From Lachnospiraceae bacterium (GTDB lineage Bacteria; Bacillota; Clostridia; Lachnospirales; Lachnospiraceae): a stretch of DNA of 6,045 nt. Of this stretch, positions 1 through 6,045 are shown piece by piece (the stretch's first letter is position 1; every line of letters begins with the position of its first letter). Location of the stretch: positions 1-6,045 of the forward strand of contig JAFUWM010000078.1 of NCBI GenBank assembly GCA_017483425.1, given 5' to 3'. A program made the translations under genes and the position numbers. The notes below the pieces were generated by a model, which was not told the DNA's origin, ran no database searches, and saw only the letters and a list, made by a program, of their open reading frames with translations.

Positions 1-288
1 ATACCGGGCTTTTATGGCCTTCTTCTCGGCTCTCTCAGGTTTGCTCCCAGTCTCTTCTCCTTTAGCCCTGCTGTCGCATTCCTTCCAAATCCCGTCCATG
101 TACCAGCCTGCGCCGTATGTCGTCACTGTGGTCACGAGCATATATATGATATATACCCCGCATGCCATCAGGTAGAAAGAGTAGCTTGCCGCCAAAAGCA
201 CCAGATATCTGTGTTTTTGCGGTAAAACATAATATAGTACTATGCATACCAGCACAAATGCTGCAAATTGAAAAGATACGAATGACAA
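1..288 (-). CDS. MBOAT-family O-acyltransferase, N-terminal part (runs off left edge)
   Basis: The minus-strand frame from TTG at 288 is open for 96 codons to the window edge. It begins LSFVSFQFAAFVLV and continues CIVLYYVLPQKHRYLVLLAA, SYSFYL, then TTVTTYGAGWYMDGIWKE and a charged, Lys/Glu-rich stretch (about residues 70-95). This is the usual opening of AlgI/DltB-type membrane-bound O-acyltransferases: a first helix ending in YY(V/L)LP, a second helix with the A-S-Y-FYL pattern, and a T-Y-G segment before the first cytoplasmic loop. The family moves acyl groups from a cytoplasmic donor to polysaccharide or teichoic acid on the outer face; the catalytic His lies beyond the edge. The frame is that of the preceding yfhO-like gene, whose TGA is three bases upstream, so the gene cannot start earlier. 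TTG fits the usual Met at this position. A G-rich run (AGAGGGGG) ends 11 bases upstream as a loose ribosome site. Translation is probably coupled to the gene before it. The acylated polymer is unknown. Confidence 0.85.
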   Translation of the reverse strand, partial: MSFVSFQFAAFVLVCIVLYYVLPQKHRYLVLLAASYSFYLMACGVYIIYMLVTTVTTYGAGWYMDGIWKECDSRAKGEETGSKPERAEKKAIKARY

Positions 289-291
289 CCT

Positions 292-2874
292 TCAGCTATC
301 CCCCTCTCCGATCCGCTGTCTGACCACTGCTCCAACAAACAGCACCACTCCTGCCAACGATACAATAAACCCCGGTATAGTCCCATGTGGTATATATTTC
401 ATCTCGATCTCATGATGTCCACGGGGAAGCTTAAGCCCCATTAGCATCTCCACTGCCGGCACAGATTCAATCCTTTTCCCGTCACAATACACCTTCCATG
501 CTGTATCATAAGGGATTGAGATTACAACCATCTCACCATTTTCAGTATCTGTGTCAAACTTAAGATGCGAACTTGCAATCTCGGATACGGCACCTATTCT
601 ATCATTCAGATTCCCGGCTCTGCCCGACCATGTTTCGAGCGCATCCGAATCCTCATAATAAAAACAAGCCTCCGATATTGTAAGCTCATCTTTCAATATC
701 TGCATCCTGATTTCCACATCCTCTCCCTTGCTGAACGTTCCTGCATTTAAAACGTTCCAGTGATTCTCCGTGAAATACCAGCCCAGAGAATCTCCGTTTA
801 CAAAAACCTCTCCGCTCTGCATCGCGGGAGCTGAAAAATACAGATACAAAGGCATATTGTCCTCTGTTATATGCACATTATACACGATAAATCCTTCATC
901 ATCCGTCCTGACAAAATGTCCGGGCGCATCCTCCTCTGCCCCATCGAGTCTGTATCCGCTCTCAGCCCTGATATATAATGGATTTGCCCCATCATTTGTT
1001 CCCGTTTCCCATACTGCGGCAAGATGGTTCTGTTTTTCAAAGGTATTTTCTTCATCAAACGTAAAATCAGTCATTTTATCCGGAGCTATATAAGCCATAG
1101 GCAGAGCATAAGCATTCTCATATATGCCGTATCCCCCTTCTTCCCCCATATAGTCATAGGGCTTTTCCGTATCGCCCTGCCCAGCAATGAAATACTTAAC
1201 ACCGAGCACCGCGTCTGCAAAAGAAGTACTGCCTCCGTTATAAAAAGTATAATATATTGTCTCCCTGAAGCCGTAATTTGTAAGATAATGGTTTATTGCA
1301 TCCTTTTCGCAGGAGCTGTCATGAGATAACCCGATATAATCAAACATCGCCGGATCATTTACGGTTCTGTCAAAATCCTTCTCTATCCTGTAAAAACCTC
1401 CGTCCTTTGATTTGATGTATGAGACAGCTTCATCCACTCTGTGGTAGTCATCCCTAAACTTGGACATGGACGGCAGTACACCGTCGTCCGCGTTCATCTT
1501 TATATACGAAACCTTTGCGTTGTATAGCATATCAGGAGCAGAAATGCAAGCGAGAAGAATCAAACCCAGCAAACAGTTTTTCCCTCCTTTGCTGCACAAA
1601 ACCGCCGAAACTGATATGCCGGCTACAATTATTGCATTTACGATCTGCCTCTCCCTGTCAAAATACGCGTTGCGGGTTACTATAAGCCAGACCATGTACA
1701 TACCGATCAAAAATACAGAGATCAATACATTCTTCTGTTTTCTGTAGTCTTCACGCTCTGTATCCGTAAGGGATATGATCCCCTTATACCCCAATACCGC
1801 TACCGTGATACTCACATAGTACGCATACCTCCAGTAAAAGCCCTCGGGATTGTTAAACCCATGCCATACGGCATCTATCGCGTTTATCCACATACTGGCA
1901 AAAAGAACCATAAGCAGCAGCAGATTGGCAAGCTTTTCCCTTACAGGATATTTGTCAGATAAAAAGTATACAACCGCAAAAAATGCTCCTGCAACAGAGC
2001 AATAAATGAGAGGCATGAGCTCGTTTCGGGAGCTCCCGGAAAAGAAGCCCGCAAAAAGCTGGTTCATGGCAAAGTTCCTGTAAAGCCCGTAGTCCGCCCC
2101 CTCGGTCGTCTTCTCTCCGATAAGCGAAAGGCCTGTGCGTATCAAAAAGAATCCATCCAGCATGAGAACCATGATCCCGGTACAGACAAATCCTTTCCAT
2201 TTTCGCAGGATATCCCCGTTGTTTATTACCCTTGTTACATAAAAAATGCACAGAAAGATAACCAGCATGAAGCCCATATGATAATTGATATAGATAAACA
2301 GAGTGACTGAGAGCACATATGGGATCCATCCTCTTCGTCCCTCAAGATAATCCAGAAAAAACCAGATCACAAGAGGCAGAAGTGCCAGGCATCCAAAATA
2401 GATAGTCAGTACCAGATACCCGAAGAAAAAGCTGCAAAAGGCGTATCCCGTAGAAAAAACAAGTGAAATGTATGATCTTTTATATCTTTCATTCAAGAGT
2501 ATAGCTGCGTTTAATCCAGCTATAGATACCTGTAGGGCAAACAGAAGCTCAATCCCTGCCGCTATCCTGTCTCCCTGAAACAAAAAAAGGATAAAAAGCA
2601 GCGGATCATGGAGCTGAAAGGCCGCAAGTCCCGGAAAATCTCCCCCGAGAGTCTTTGCAAGCATATACGAAAAATCATTTTTCGAATGGAATATATTGAT
2701 GAAGTACGCATAAAAGTTCACAAATTCCAGATCCATATCCCCTGTTAATATTGAAGAATCACCATATGGCCAGATCCCGCAGAGCGCATAAAAAATCTGT
2801 ACCAGGGCGAATGGAACAAGAAACGCCAGGAGATATATCAGCAGTTTATCTTTTTTTTGAATTATCTTTTCCAT
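292..2874 (-). CDS. yfhO: YfhO-family multi-pass membrane protein (GT-C-like)
   Basis: This protein of 860-862 residues matches the usual YfhO length (about 860). From the GTG start, residues 11-32 form the first helix. Next comes WPYGDSSILTGDMDLEF (37-53), the family's first outer loop, whose acidic residues sit where GT-C enzymes hold the catalytic Asp/Glu. Then follow LGGDFPGL (78-85), many helices to about residue 450 including YINYHMGFM (197-205), and a large beta-rich outer domain. The C-terminal region has the family pattern SIPYDTAWKVYCDGK, MGLKLPRGHHEIEMKYIP, and a last helix at about 835-853. Known family role: Bacillus YfhO is linked to lipoteichoic-acid glycosylation using an undecaprenyl-linked sugar; the acceptor here is not known. 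Start choice: ATG at 2874 has GGAGG 10 bases upstream; GTG at 2880 has the same GGAGG only 4 bases away. The start overlaps the 3' end of the CotH gene by 13-19 bases, implying coupled translation. No frameshift or truncation is seen. Confidence 0.9.
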   Translation of the reverse strand: MEKIIQKKDKLLIYLLAFLVPFALVQIFYALCGIWPYGDSSILTGDMDLEFVNFYAYFINIFHSKNDFSYMLAKTLGGDFPGLAAFQLHDPLLFILFLFQGDRIAAGIELLFALQVSIAGLNAAILLNERYKRSYISLVFSTGYAFCSFFFGYLVLTIYFGCLALLPLVIWFFLDYLEGRRGWIPYVLSVTLFIYINYHMGFMLVIFLCIFYVTRVINNGDILRKWKGFVCTGIMVLMLDGFFLIRTGLSLIGEKTTEGADYGLYRNFAMNQLFAGFFSGSSRNELMPLIYCSVAGAFFAVVYFLSDKYPVREKLANLLLLMVLFASMWINAIDAVWHGFNNPEGFYWRYAYYVSITVAVLGYKGIISLTDTEREDYRKQKNVLISVFLIGMYMVWLIVTRNAYFDRERQIVNAIIVAGISVSAVLCSKGGKNCLLGLILLACISAPDMLYNAKVSYIKMNADDGVLPSMSKFRDDYHRVDEAVSYIKSKDGGFYRIEKDFDRTVNDPAMFDYIGLSHDSSCEKDAINHYLTNYGFRETIYYTFYNGGSTSFADAVLGVKYFIAGQGDTEKPYDYMGEEGGYGIYENAYALPMAYIAPDKMTDFTFDEENTFEKQNHLAAVWETGTNDGANPLYIRAESGYRLDGAEEDAPGHFVRTDDEGFIVYNVHITEDNMPLYLYFSAPAMQSGEVFVNGDSLGWYFTENHWNVLNAGTFSKGEDVEIRMQILKDELTISEACFYYEDSDALETWSGRAGNLNDRIGAVSEIASSHLKFDTDTENGEMVVISIPYDTAWKVYCDGKRIESVPAVEMLMGLKLPRGHHEIEMKYIPHGTIPGFIVSLAGVVLFVGAVVRQRIGEGDS

Positions 2875-4685
2875 AACCACCCTTCCTCCAGAGCATGTGA
2901 ATCAGGGGTATATACAGCGTAAAGGTCAGTATCTGTTTCCGGAGCAAAGCTGTCGTCTACTGCCGTACCGTCCGGAAGCGTGAAAGCTTCAATCTCCCCC
3001 CAGAAGGCCTCGTCGTTATCAGAATGAGCATTGTCGGGAAGATATCCCAGAGGTTCGTTTTTGGGGGCAAGAGTCCTTATGTCTCCCCAGGCAAAATGAA
3101 ATGTTACCGATATGTATTTTGACGTATCACTATAGTAATCGCTTAGGAGAGCGTTTCTGTCCCGCATCCATTCCTGCAGACCGTTCAGATCTTCAAGACT
3201 GTGAAGACCCCTGAAATGGAATCTGTGCTGAGCATCCGCTATTCTGAGAGAGGCATATATTGTTTTCCCCTTTTCCTGCATTGTGCCATATATATAGGCA
3301 TTGAGCATAGGTGAGAAGCTGTCGAGATAATATGAGCTTACCTTATCCATGAAACGTGGAGATTCCCCAAGAATATCAAGAAAGATGCCGCCCCTGTCAG
3401 GGATTATGTGGGATCTTAGTGCCAGCTCCTCATGAAAGGGCAGGGTCTGCATGATCCCGCAGGCAAGATCCAGATCCCATATAGGACCCGCGTGAAACAG
3501 TCCGTCCTCTCCAAGATAAACATAAAAACTTGCGTAATCCACATCAACGTTACATAGAAAATCTTGTATTATGTACATTTTTACGAAGGAATCGACATCT
3601 ATGTATTTTTCATAATCCTCATTGGCGGCTATCACTTCATACGCTTTATTATACCTGTTCTCAATGTATGACATCTGTCCGCTGTCAGGCTCCTCAGGAT
3701 AATGAACAACTATCCCCTGATCATGGCTTATAAAGAAATTTTTCTCGTTTTCATACCTGTAATCCAGTTCCAGCAGGTAGCCTGTCTCATCCGGTTTTGA
3801 AGGGATGTCAGGGAGTTCAAGCAGCTCATCGCCCTTTATACGGTTAGTGATGAGATACAGACCGTTATATGTCCCGTTGATGTAGAGATCTGCAAACCGT
3901 GAATCGAACATCATGGACATGTTTGTCAACCTTGCCATGTCAAATGCGGCTTCCGTGCGCAGCAGATGATTCATATCATAGGAGTTTGCCTTAAATGCGT
4001 ATTTTTTTCCCTGTCGCATACCGAGTATGGAGACTGGCTGTTTTAAGTTGATATTGTATGGCTTCACATCCATATGGATGAATGAGGTATTGCCCCTGCG
4101 GGACATATCTATTTCCGCATGAGTATCTGTCAGACCATCAGGATCCACTACAGTCATGATACCGGATACATGAAGCTTGGAAAGCCTTTCTTCGGGATTT
4201 TCGGAATTTATCCCATCTATTCCCGCTTCAGAAACATTAATGTATACAGAAGGTATGTTTCCGGCAAAGAAGAAATTAATATATCCGTTAAAAATTTCTT
4301 TTCCGGCGACTGAAAGTAACCGGATCGAGACATAAGGATTTCCGTCATCAGAGATATCCCTGATATAGGGAAGAATATTTTCCCCTGATTCAATGAAGAA
4401 TTCATCGTTTATAACTACCTTGCCGGTTTCCCCGGGATGATAGCCTATCATAAGCTCGTCATGAGCGCATCCCGGAACAAAAAGATTATAAACATTATCT
4501 ATACCGGCCGGGGACAGCCGGATACTGACGGCATCATTATAGTAAAAATACAGGGAATCCATTGCAGTCAGGCTGCTGTGCCGGTTGCCCGAATGATACA
4601 GGTATATCACAGAGAGTACAGCAAGTATTGCTGTAAGCAGGGATAATATCAGTATTCTCTTTGTTTTTAATTTCATACCGGGCAT
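2862..4685 (-). CDS. CotH kinase-family protein with N-terminal membrane anchor and C-terminal InlB-like repeat
   Basis: The frame gives 607 residues. Residues 9-30 are a hydrophobic signal or anchor after the basic KLKTKR, with no lipobox Cys, so the body should be outside the cell. The CotH kinase domain spans roughly 170-530: RRGNTSF (196-202) and KPYNINLK (208-215), corresponding to the family's R-G-N-S-S-W and K-PY-I motifs; KKYAFKANSYDMNHLLRTEAA; LYINGTYNGLYLITNRIKGD (267-286); and GPIWDLDLACG (400-410), the DFG-like metal-binding motif. CotH proteins are atypical kinases; Bacillus CotH phosphorylates spore-coat proteins. Residues 526-592 (VTFHF, GYLPD, FWGE, DGTAVDDSFAPETDTDLYAVY) resemble an InlB B-repeat/Flg_new domain, often found on surface proteins. 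The start is uncertain: ATG 4685 (MPGM) is the longest, but neither it nor ATG 4676 (MKLKTKR, which looks more natural) has a clear ribosome site. The frame is open upstream to a TAG but without another start codon. It overlaps the yfhO-like gene downstream. Substrate unknown; a spore-coat role is not suggested by the neighbours. Confidence 0.88.
   Translation of the reverse strand: MPGMKLKTKRILILSLLTAILAVLSVIYLYHSGNRHSSLTAMDSLYFYYNDAVSIRLSPAGIDNVYNLFVPGCAHDELMIGYHPGETGKVVINDEFFIESGENILPYIRDISDDGNPYVSIRLLSVAGKEIFNGYINFFFAGNIPSVYINVSEAGIDGINSENPEERLSKLHVSGIMTVVDPDGLTDTHAEIDMSRRGNTSFIHMDVKPYNINLKQPVSILGMRQGKKYAFKANSYDMNHLLRTEAAFDMARLTNMSMMFDSRFADLYINGTYNGLYLITNRIKGDELLELPDIPSKPDETGYLLELDYRYENEKNFFISHDQGIVVHYPEEPDSGQMSYIENRYNKAYEVIAANEDYEKYIDVDSFVKMYIIQDFLCNVDVDYASFYVYLGEDGLFHAGPIWDLDLACGIMQTLPFHEELALRSHIIPDRGGIFLDILGESPRFMDKVSSYYLDSFSPMLNAYIYGTMQEKGKTIYASLRIADAQHRFHFRGLHSLEDLNGLQEWMRDRNALLSDYYSDTSKYISVTFHFAWGDIRTLAPKNEPLGYLPDNAHSDNDEAFWGEIEAFTLPDGTAVDDSFAPETDTDLYAVYTPDSHALEEGWLWKR
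2885..2889 (-). promoter_or_regulatory. Ribosome binding site of the yfhO-like gene
   Basis: GGAGG on the minus strand lies inside the last codons of the CotH gene. It is 10 bases before ATG 2874 and 4 bases before GTG 2880. The spacing favours ATG slightly but does not exclude GTG. Its place within the upstream gene fits translational coupling. Confidence 0.65.
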
Positions 4686-4726
4686 ATCACAGATTTTACC
4701 ATAAAGTTTTTGATAGTGTACAACAT
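4673..4726 (-). CDS. Possible 17-residue leader peptide before the CotH gene
   Basis: ATG 4726 begins a short frame MLYTIKNFMVKSVICPV. Its TGA overlaps ATG 4676 of the CotH gene as ATGA, a common coupling arrangement. Its start is the ATG that ends the repeat, directly after GAGG, which is too close for a good ribosome site; TTG 4723 would have slightly better spacing. The frame differs from that of the CotH gene. It could be chance; it is listed because it bears on the CotH start choice. Confidence 0.2.
   Translation of the reverse strand: MLYTIKNFMVKSVICPV
4693..4723 (-). promoter_or_regulatory. Weak candidate promoter before the CotH gene
   Basis: An extended -10 (TGG-TAAAAT, 4693-4701) follows a poor -35 (TTGTAC, 4718-4723) with a 19-base spacer. 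Transcription would start almost at ATG 4685, so it would suit ATG 4676 or a near-leaderless message. This may be chance in an A/T-rich spacer. Confidence 0.2.
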
Positions 4727-4794
4727 CCTCTATAAAACGCAGTTTTATATCTGATTCTGCCCGGTCACGCTCTAAGGATGCTGATACCGTAACC
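4724..4794 (-). repeat. Direct repeat, left copy (between the PTPS-related gene and the CotH gene)
   Basis: This 71-base segment matches 5952-6013. The first 43 plus-strand bases agree at 35 positions without gaps. The left copy then has nine extra bases (4767-4775), followed by a 19-base identical block (GGATGCTGATACCGTAACC, 4776-4794). On the transcribed strand it covers the last codons of the PTPS-related gene (GYGIS, then ILRA and stop), a hairpin, and ends in GAGGATG. Similarity stops sharply on both sides. Read in the CotH frame it gives VTVSAS ... SDIK ... FIED without a stop. Confidence 0.8.
4731..4749 (-). other. A/T-rich hairpin in the left repeat
   Basis: On the transcribed strand TATAAAAC and GTTTTATA form an 8-bp stem around a three-base loop (TGC). 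It lies just before GAGGATG. It has no G/C-rich stem and no following T-run, so it is not a normal intrinsic terminator. Confidence 0.6.
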
Positions 4795-5949
4795 TATAAA
4801 CGCTATGACAGAAATGACTTCAAATACTCTCCAGTACCAGGGCTCCCTGTAATAAACCCTCACTGTCCCATGATATCCCGCAGGTATTTGAAGACAAAGT
4901 CTGGCATTATCCCCCGAACCGGTCTCTATAGTCTCAAGTGTAGCAATGTCCTCCGCATGATAACCCGGATAAGCGAATAGTGGAATAAGCACGGATGAAT
5001 CTCCGCCATCACAAGCCAGTTCCAGTCTTCTTTCACCACCTGCAGCTTCATATGATCGGATCTCTACCCCGTCATCTTCCACGCTCTCAACTCCGTGAGG
5101 CAGGTCAATAAGCCTCCCTGAATCACTTGGAAGATACTCCTCCCGGCCTATGCTCTTGTCCAGATAATGCTCATCTGTCGCCCTTGTCCAATCAGCTTCA
5201 TTTATAAATGGATCATAAAAAGCTCCGAGAGATATCACCGTACCCAAAAGCAGGATTCCCGTCCATAGTTTACATCGGTATCCGAAACCATAGTCAGAGT
5301 CCATATACCTCCGGAGCATGCATACAGCAGCAACGCTGAGCACTACTGTGGTTATCTCCAAAAACCTCCAAGGATACTGCACCATACGCGCGAGCCTTGA
5401 AATGCCTTCCATTCTTCCATCTGTAATACCCGCTATGCTGTCCCAGGGGAAGAAATACATTGACAGTACAAGCGACAGTGACGTCAGGACAAATACCACC
5501 TTCTGCCTATGTCTGTCACCATATCCTTTGCTTATCATAGTAAATATAAGCATGGCAAAGGCTGAAGTCATGCCTCCTCCTATACTAAGGGGCATCTCCA
5601 TTGGAGTCGCGGTAGTAGAATACCCTGTTCCTCTCATAAAAATATTAAACACCTGCGTCGGATAAGCGCCCTCCGCCTGTATATACGTCTGATGATCATA
5701 CATGCTGAGGGGAATTGCTCTCATGGTAAGCAGCATTGGCATAATGAACCAGCATGAAAGTAAAACCGTCATCAGGGCAGCCTTACCGATCGCGATCATC
5801 ACAGGTTTTGTAAAGGTCTTTTTATATTCCATCAAACAGAATATCACAAGGAATAATGATACCATCTCTATGCTGAGCAGATGGCACAGTGCTATAGCTG
5901 ACATCCCCAGTCCTAAACAAAACCATCCTCTCCTGAACACTGCGTCCAC
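4765..5949 (-). CDS. PTPS-related (PF10131-like) multi-pass membrane protein, GT-C-like, lacking its N-terminal part
   Basis: From GTG 5949 the product has 394 residues. It opens inside a helix pattern typical of the middle of this family (RRGWFCLGLGMSAIALCHLLS, the W-LALG-HLLS motif), followed by helices at about 30-75. Further hallmarks are QYPWRFLE (191-198, family Q-F-P-W-R-F), GREEYLPSD (268-276, family EYLP), FAYPGYHAE (325-333) and a final helix at about 375-393. The family is annotated as 6-pyruvoyl-tetrahydropterin-synthase-related membrane protein, but its fold suggests a polyprenyl-linked sugar transferase. Members normally carry a further N-terminal membrane region with the first outer loop and its acidic catalytic residue; that is missing here. 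The frame stays open for 32 more codons to the right edge, so the gene may continue. Those codons (VTVSAS, SDIK, FIEDD) are repeat sequence and do not look like a membrane helix. GTG 5949 has GAGG 5 bases upstream, supplied by the repeat. It could be a 5'-partial gene, an in-frame insertion, or a truncated paralogue. The stop is 79 bases before the CotH start. Confidence 0.75.
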   Translation of the reverse strand: MDAVFRRGWFCLGLGMSAIALCHLLSIEMVSLFLVIFCLMEYKKTFTKPVMIAIGKAALMTVLLSCWFIMPMLLTMRAIPLSMYDHQTYIQAEGAYPTQVFNIFMRGTGYSTTATPMEMPLSIGGGMTSAFAMLIFTMISKGYGDRHRQKVVFVLTSLSLVLSMYFFPWDSIAGITDGRMEGISRLARMVQYPWRFLEITTVVLSVAAVCMLRRYMDSDYGFGYRCKLWTGILLLGTVISLGAFYDPFINEADWTRATDEHYLDKSIGREEYLPSDSGRLIDLPHGVESVEDDGVEIRSYEAAGGERRLELACDGGDSSVLIPLFAYPGYHAEDIATLETIETGSGDNARLCLQIPAGYHGTVRVYYREPWYWRVFEVISVIAFIGYGISILRA

Positions 5950-5951
5950 GT

Positions 5952-6013
5952 CATCCTCTATAAAACTCGATTTTATATCTGACTTACACCGGTCGGATGC
6001 TGATACCGTAACC
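5952..6013 (-). repeat. Direct repeat, right copy (upstream of the visible PTPS-related gene)
   Basis: Partner of 4724-4794, 62 bases, lacking the nine-base insert. It also encodes VTVSAS ... SDIK ... FIED in the frame of the gene that follows, and supplies the GAGG before GTG 5949. In another frame it reads GYGISIRPV and stop, parallel to GYGISILRA and stop at the true end of the PTPS-related gene, which hints that the repeat derives from a gene 3' end. The 19-base identical block is 5995-6013. Confidence 0.8.
5959..5977 (-). other. A/T-rich hairpin in the right repeat
   Basis: TATAAAAT and GTTTTATA surround the loop CGA on the transcribed strand. Relative to the left copy the closing pair C-G has become U-G, which still pairs in RNA, while the loop has changed fully. 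The hairpin again precedes GAGGATG. Confidence 0.55.
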
Positions 6014-6040
6014 GCCCAAAATACGGGCGTAACGGTATCA
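6001..6040. repeat. Imperfect palindrome at the right edge
   Basis: TGATACCGT (6001-6009) pairs with ACGGTATCA (6032-6040), and CGCCC (6013-6017) with GGGCG (6025-6029). Between these are one A-T pair, one mismatch and one bulged base. The loop is AAAATAC. The total is 15 bp. Its left arm overlaps the end of the right direct repeat. No T-run follows on the transcribed strand (GCATCCGACC comes next), so a simple terminator is not supported. On that strand one frame meets TGA (6040-6038) exactly at the start of the palindrome, a possible end of an upstream gene. Confidence 0.75.
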
Positions 6041-6045
6041 TGCTC

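Noticed and set aside
62..247. Minus-strand 61-residue frame beginning MHSTILCF
   Set aside because: It lies in a different frame within the MBOAT gene, whose frame has clear membrane-helix and family patterns.
565..1747. Several plus-strand frames of 60-107 residues
   Set aside because: They are antisense to the yfhO-like gene, lack family patterns and ribosome sites, and their composition follows the opposite strand.
1955..2329. Minus-strand 124-residue frame
   Set aside because: It is an alternative frame within the yfhO-like gene, which is intact over this stretch.
1..4684. ATACCGGGC shared between the left edge and the CotH start region
   Set aside because: Nine bases only, with no similarity in the flanks; it is expected by chance.
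5318..5665. Plus-strand 115-residue frame
   Set aside because: It is antisense to conserved motifs of the PTPS-related protein (including QYPWRF); there is no independent support.
6001..6040. Intrinsic terminator
   Set aside because: The stem is strong, but no T-run follows on the transcribed strand and the plus-strand side has only TGCTC before the edge.
1..6045. CRISPR array, tRNA, rRNA or insertion sequence
   Set aside because: No regularly spaced short repeats, no cloverleaf or rRNA stretches and no transposase motifs were seen; the only repeat pair is the one described.

Overview
The window looks like part of a surface-polysaccharide or cell-envelope locus from an anaerobic Firmicute, probably of the Lachnospiraceae/Clostridia type. 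This rests on the YfhO-type membrane protein, the CotH kinase-like protein, GGAGG-type ribosome binding sites and intermediate base composition; no marker gene fixes the species. All supported genes are on the minus strand, so transcription runs from the right edge to the left. Nothing convincing is coded on the plus strand.

In transcription order: (1) a multi-pass membrane protein of the PTPS-related / GT-C-like group at 4765-5949, with no native N-terminus visible and a frame that stays open to the right edge; (2) a CotH-kinase-family protein (2862-4685) with an N-terminal membrane anchor and a C-terminal InlB/Flg_new-like repeat; (3) a full-length YfhO-family membrane protein (292-2874 or 2880) that overlaps the end of the CotH gene; (4) the first 96 codons of an MBOAT O-acyltransferase (1-288), starting at a TTG three bases after the YfhO stop and running off the left edge. 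Genes 2-4 are packed as one translationally coupled unit. Two probable GT-C-like lipid-linked sugar transferases, a secreted kinase-like protein and an O-acyltransferase suggest decoration (glycosylation, acylation, possibly phosphorylation) of a polymer or protein outside the membrane. That joint role is inferred.

The least ordinary signal is a diverged direct repeat. One copy (4724-4794) lies between gene 1 and the CotH gene; the other (5952-6013) lies just upstream of the visible part of gene 1. Both carry a 19-base identical block and an A/T-rich hairpin, and both end in GAGGATG. Both are read without stops in the frame of the gene that follows, and they differ by a 9-base (three-codon) indel. 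The right copy joins a strong imperfect palindrome (6001-6040). This may be a dispersed palindromic element, or the scar of a duplication, that has replaced or interrupted the 5' part of gene 1.
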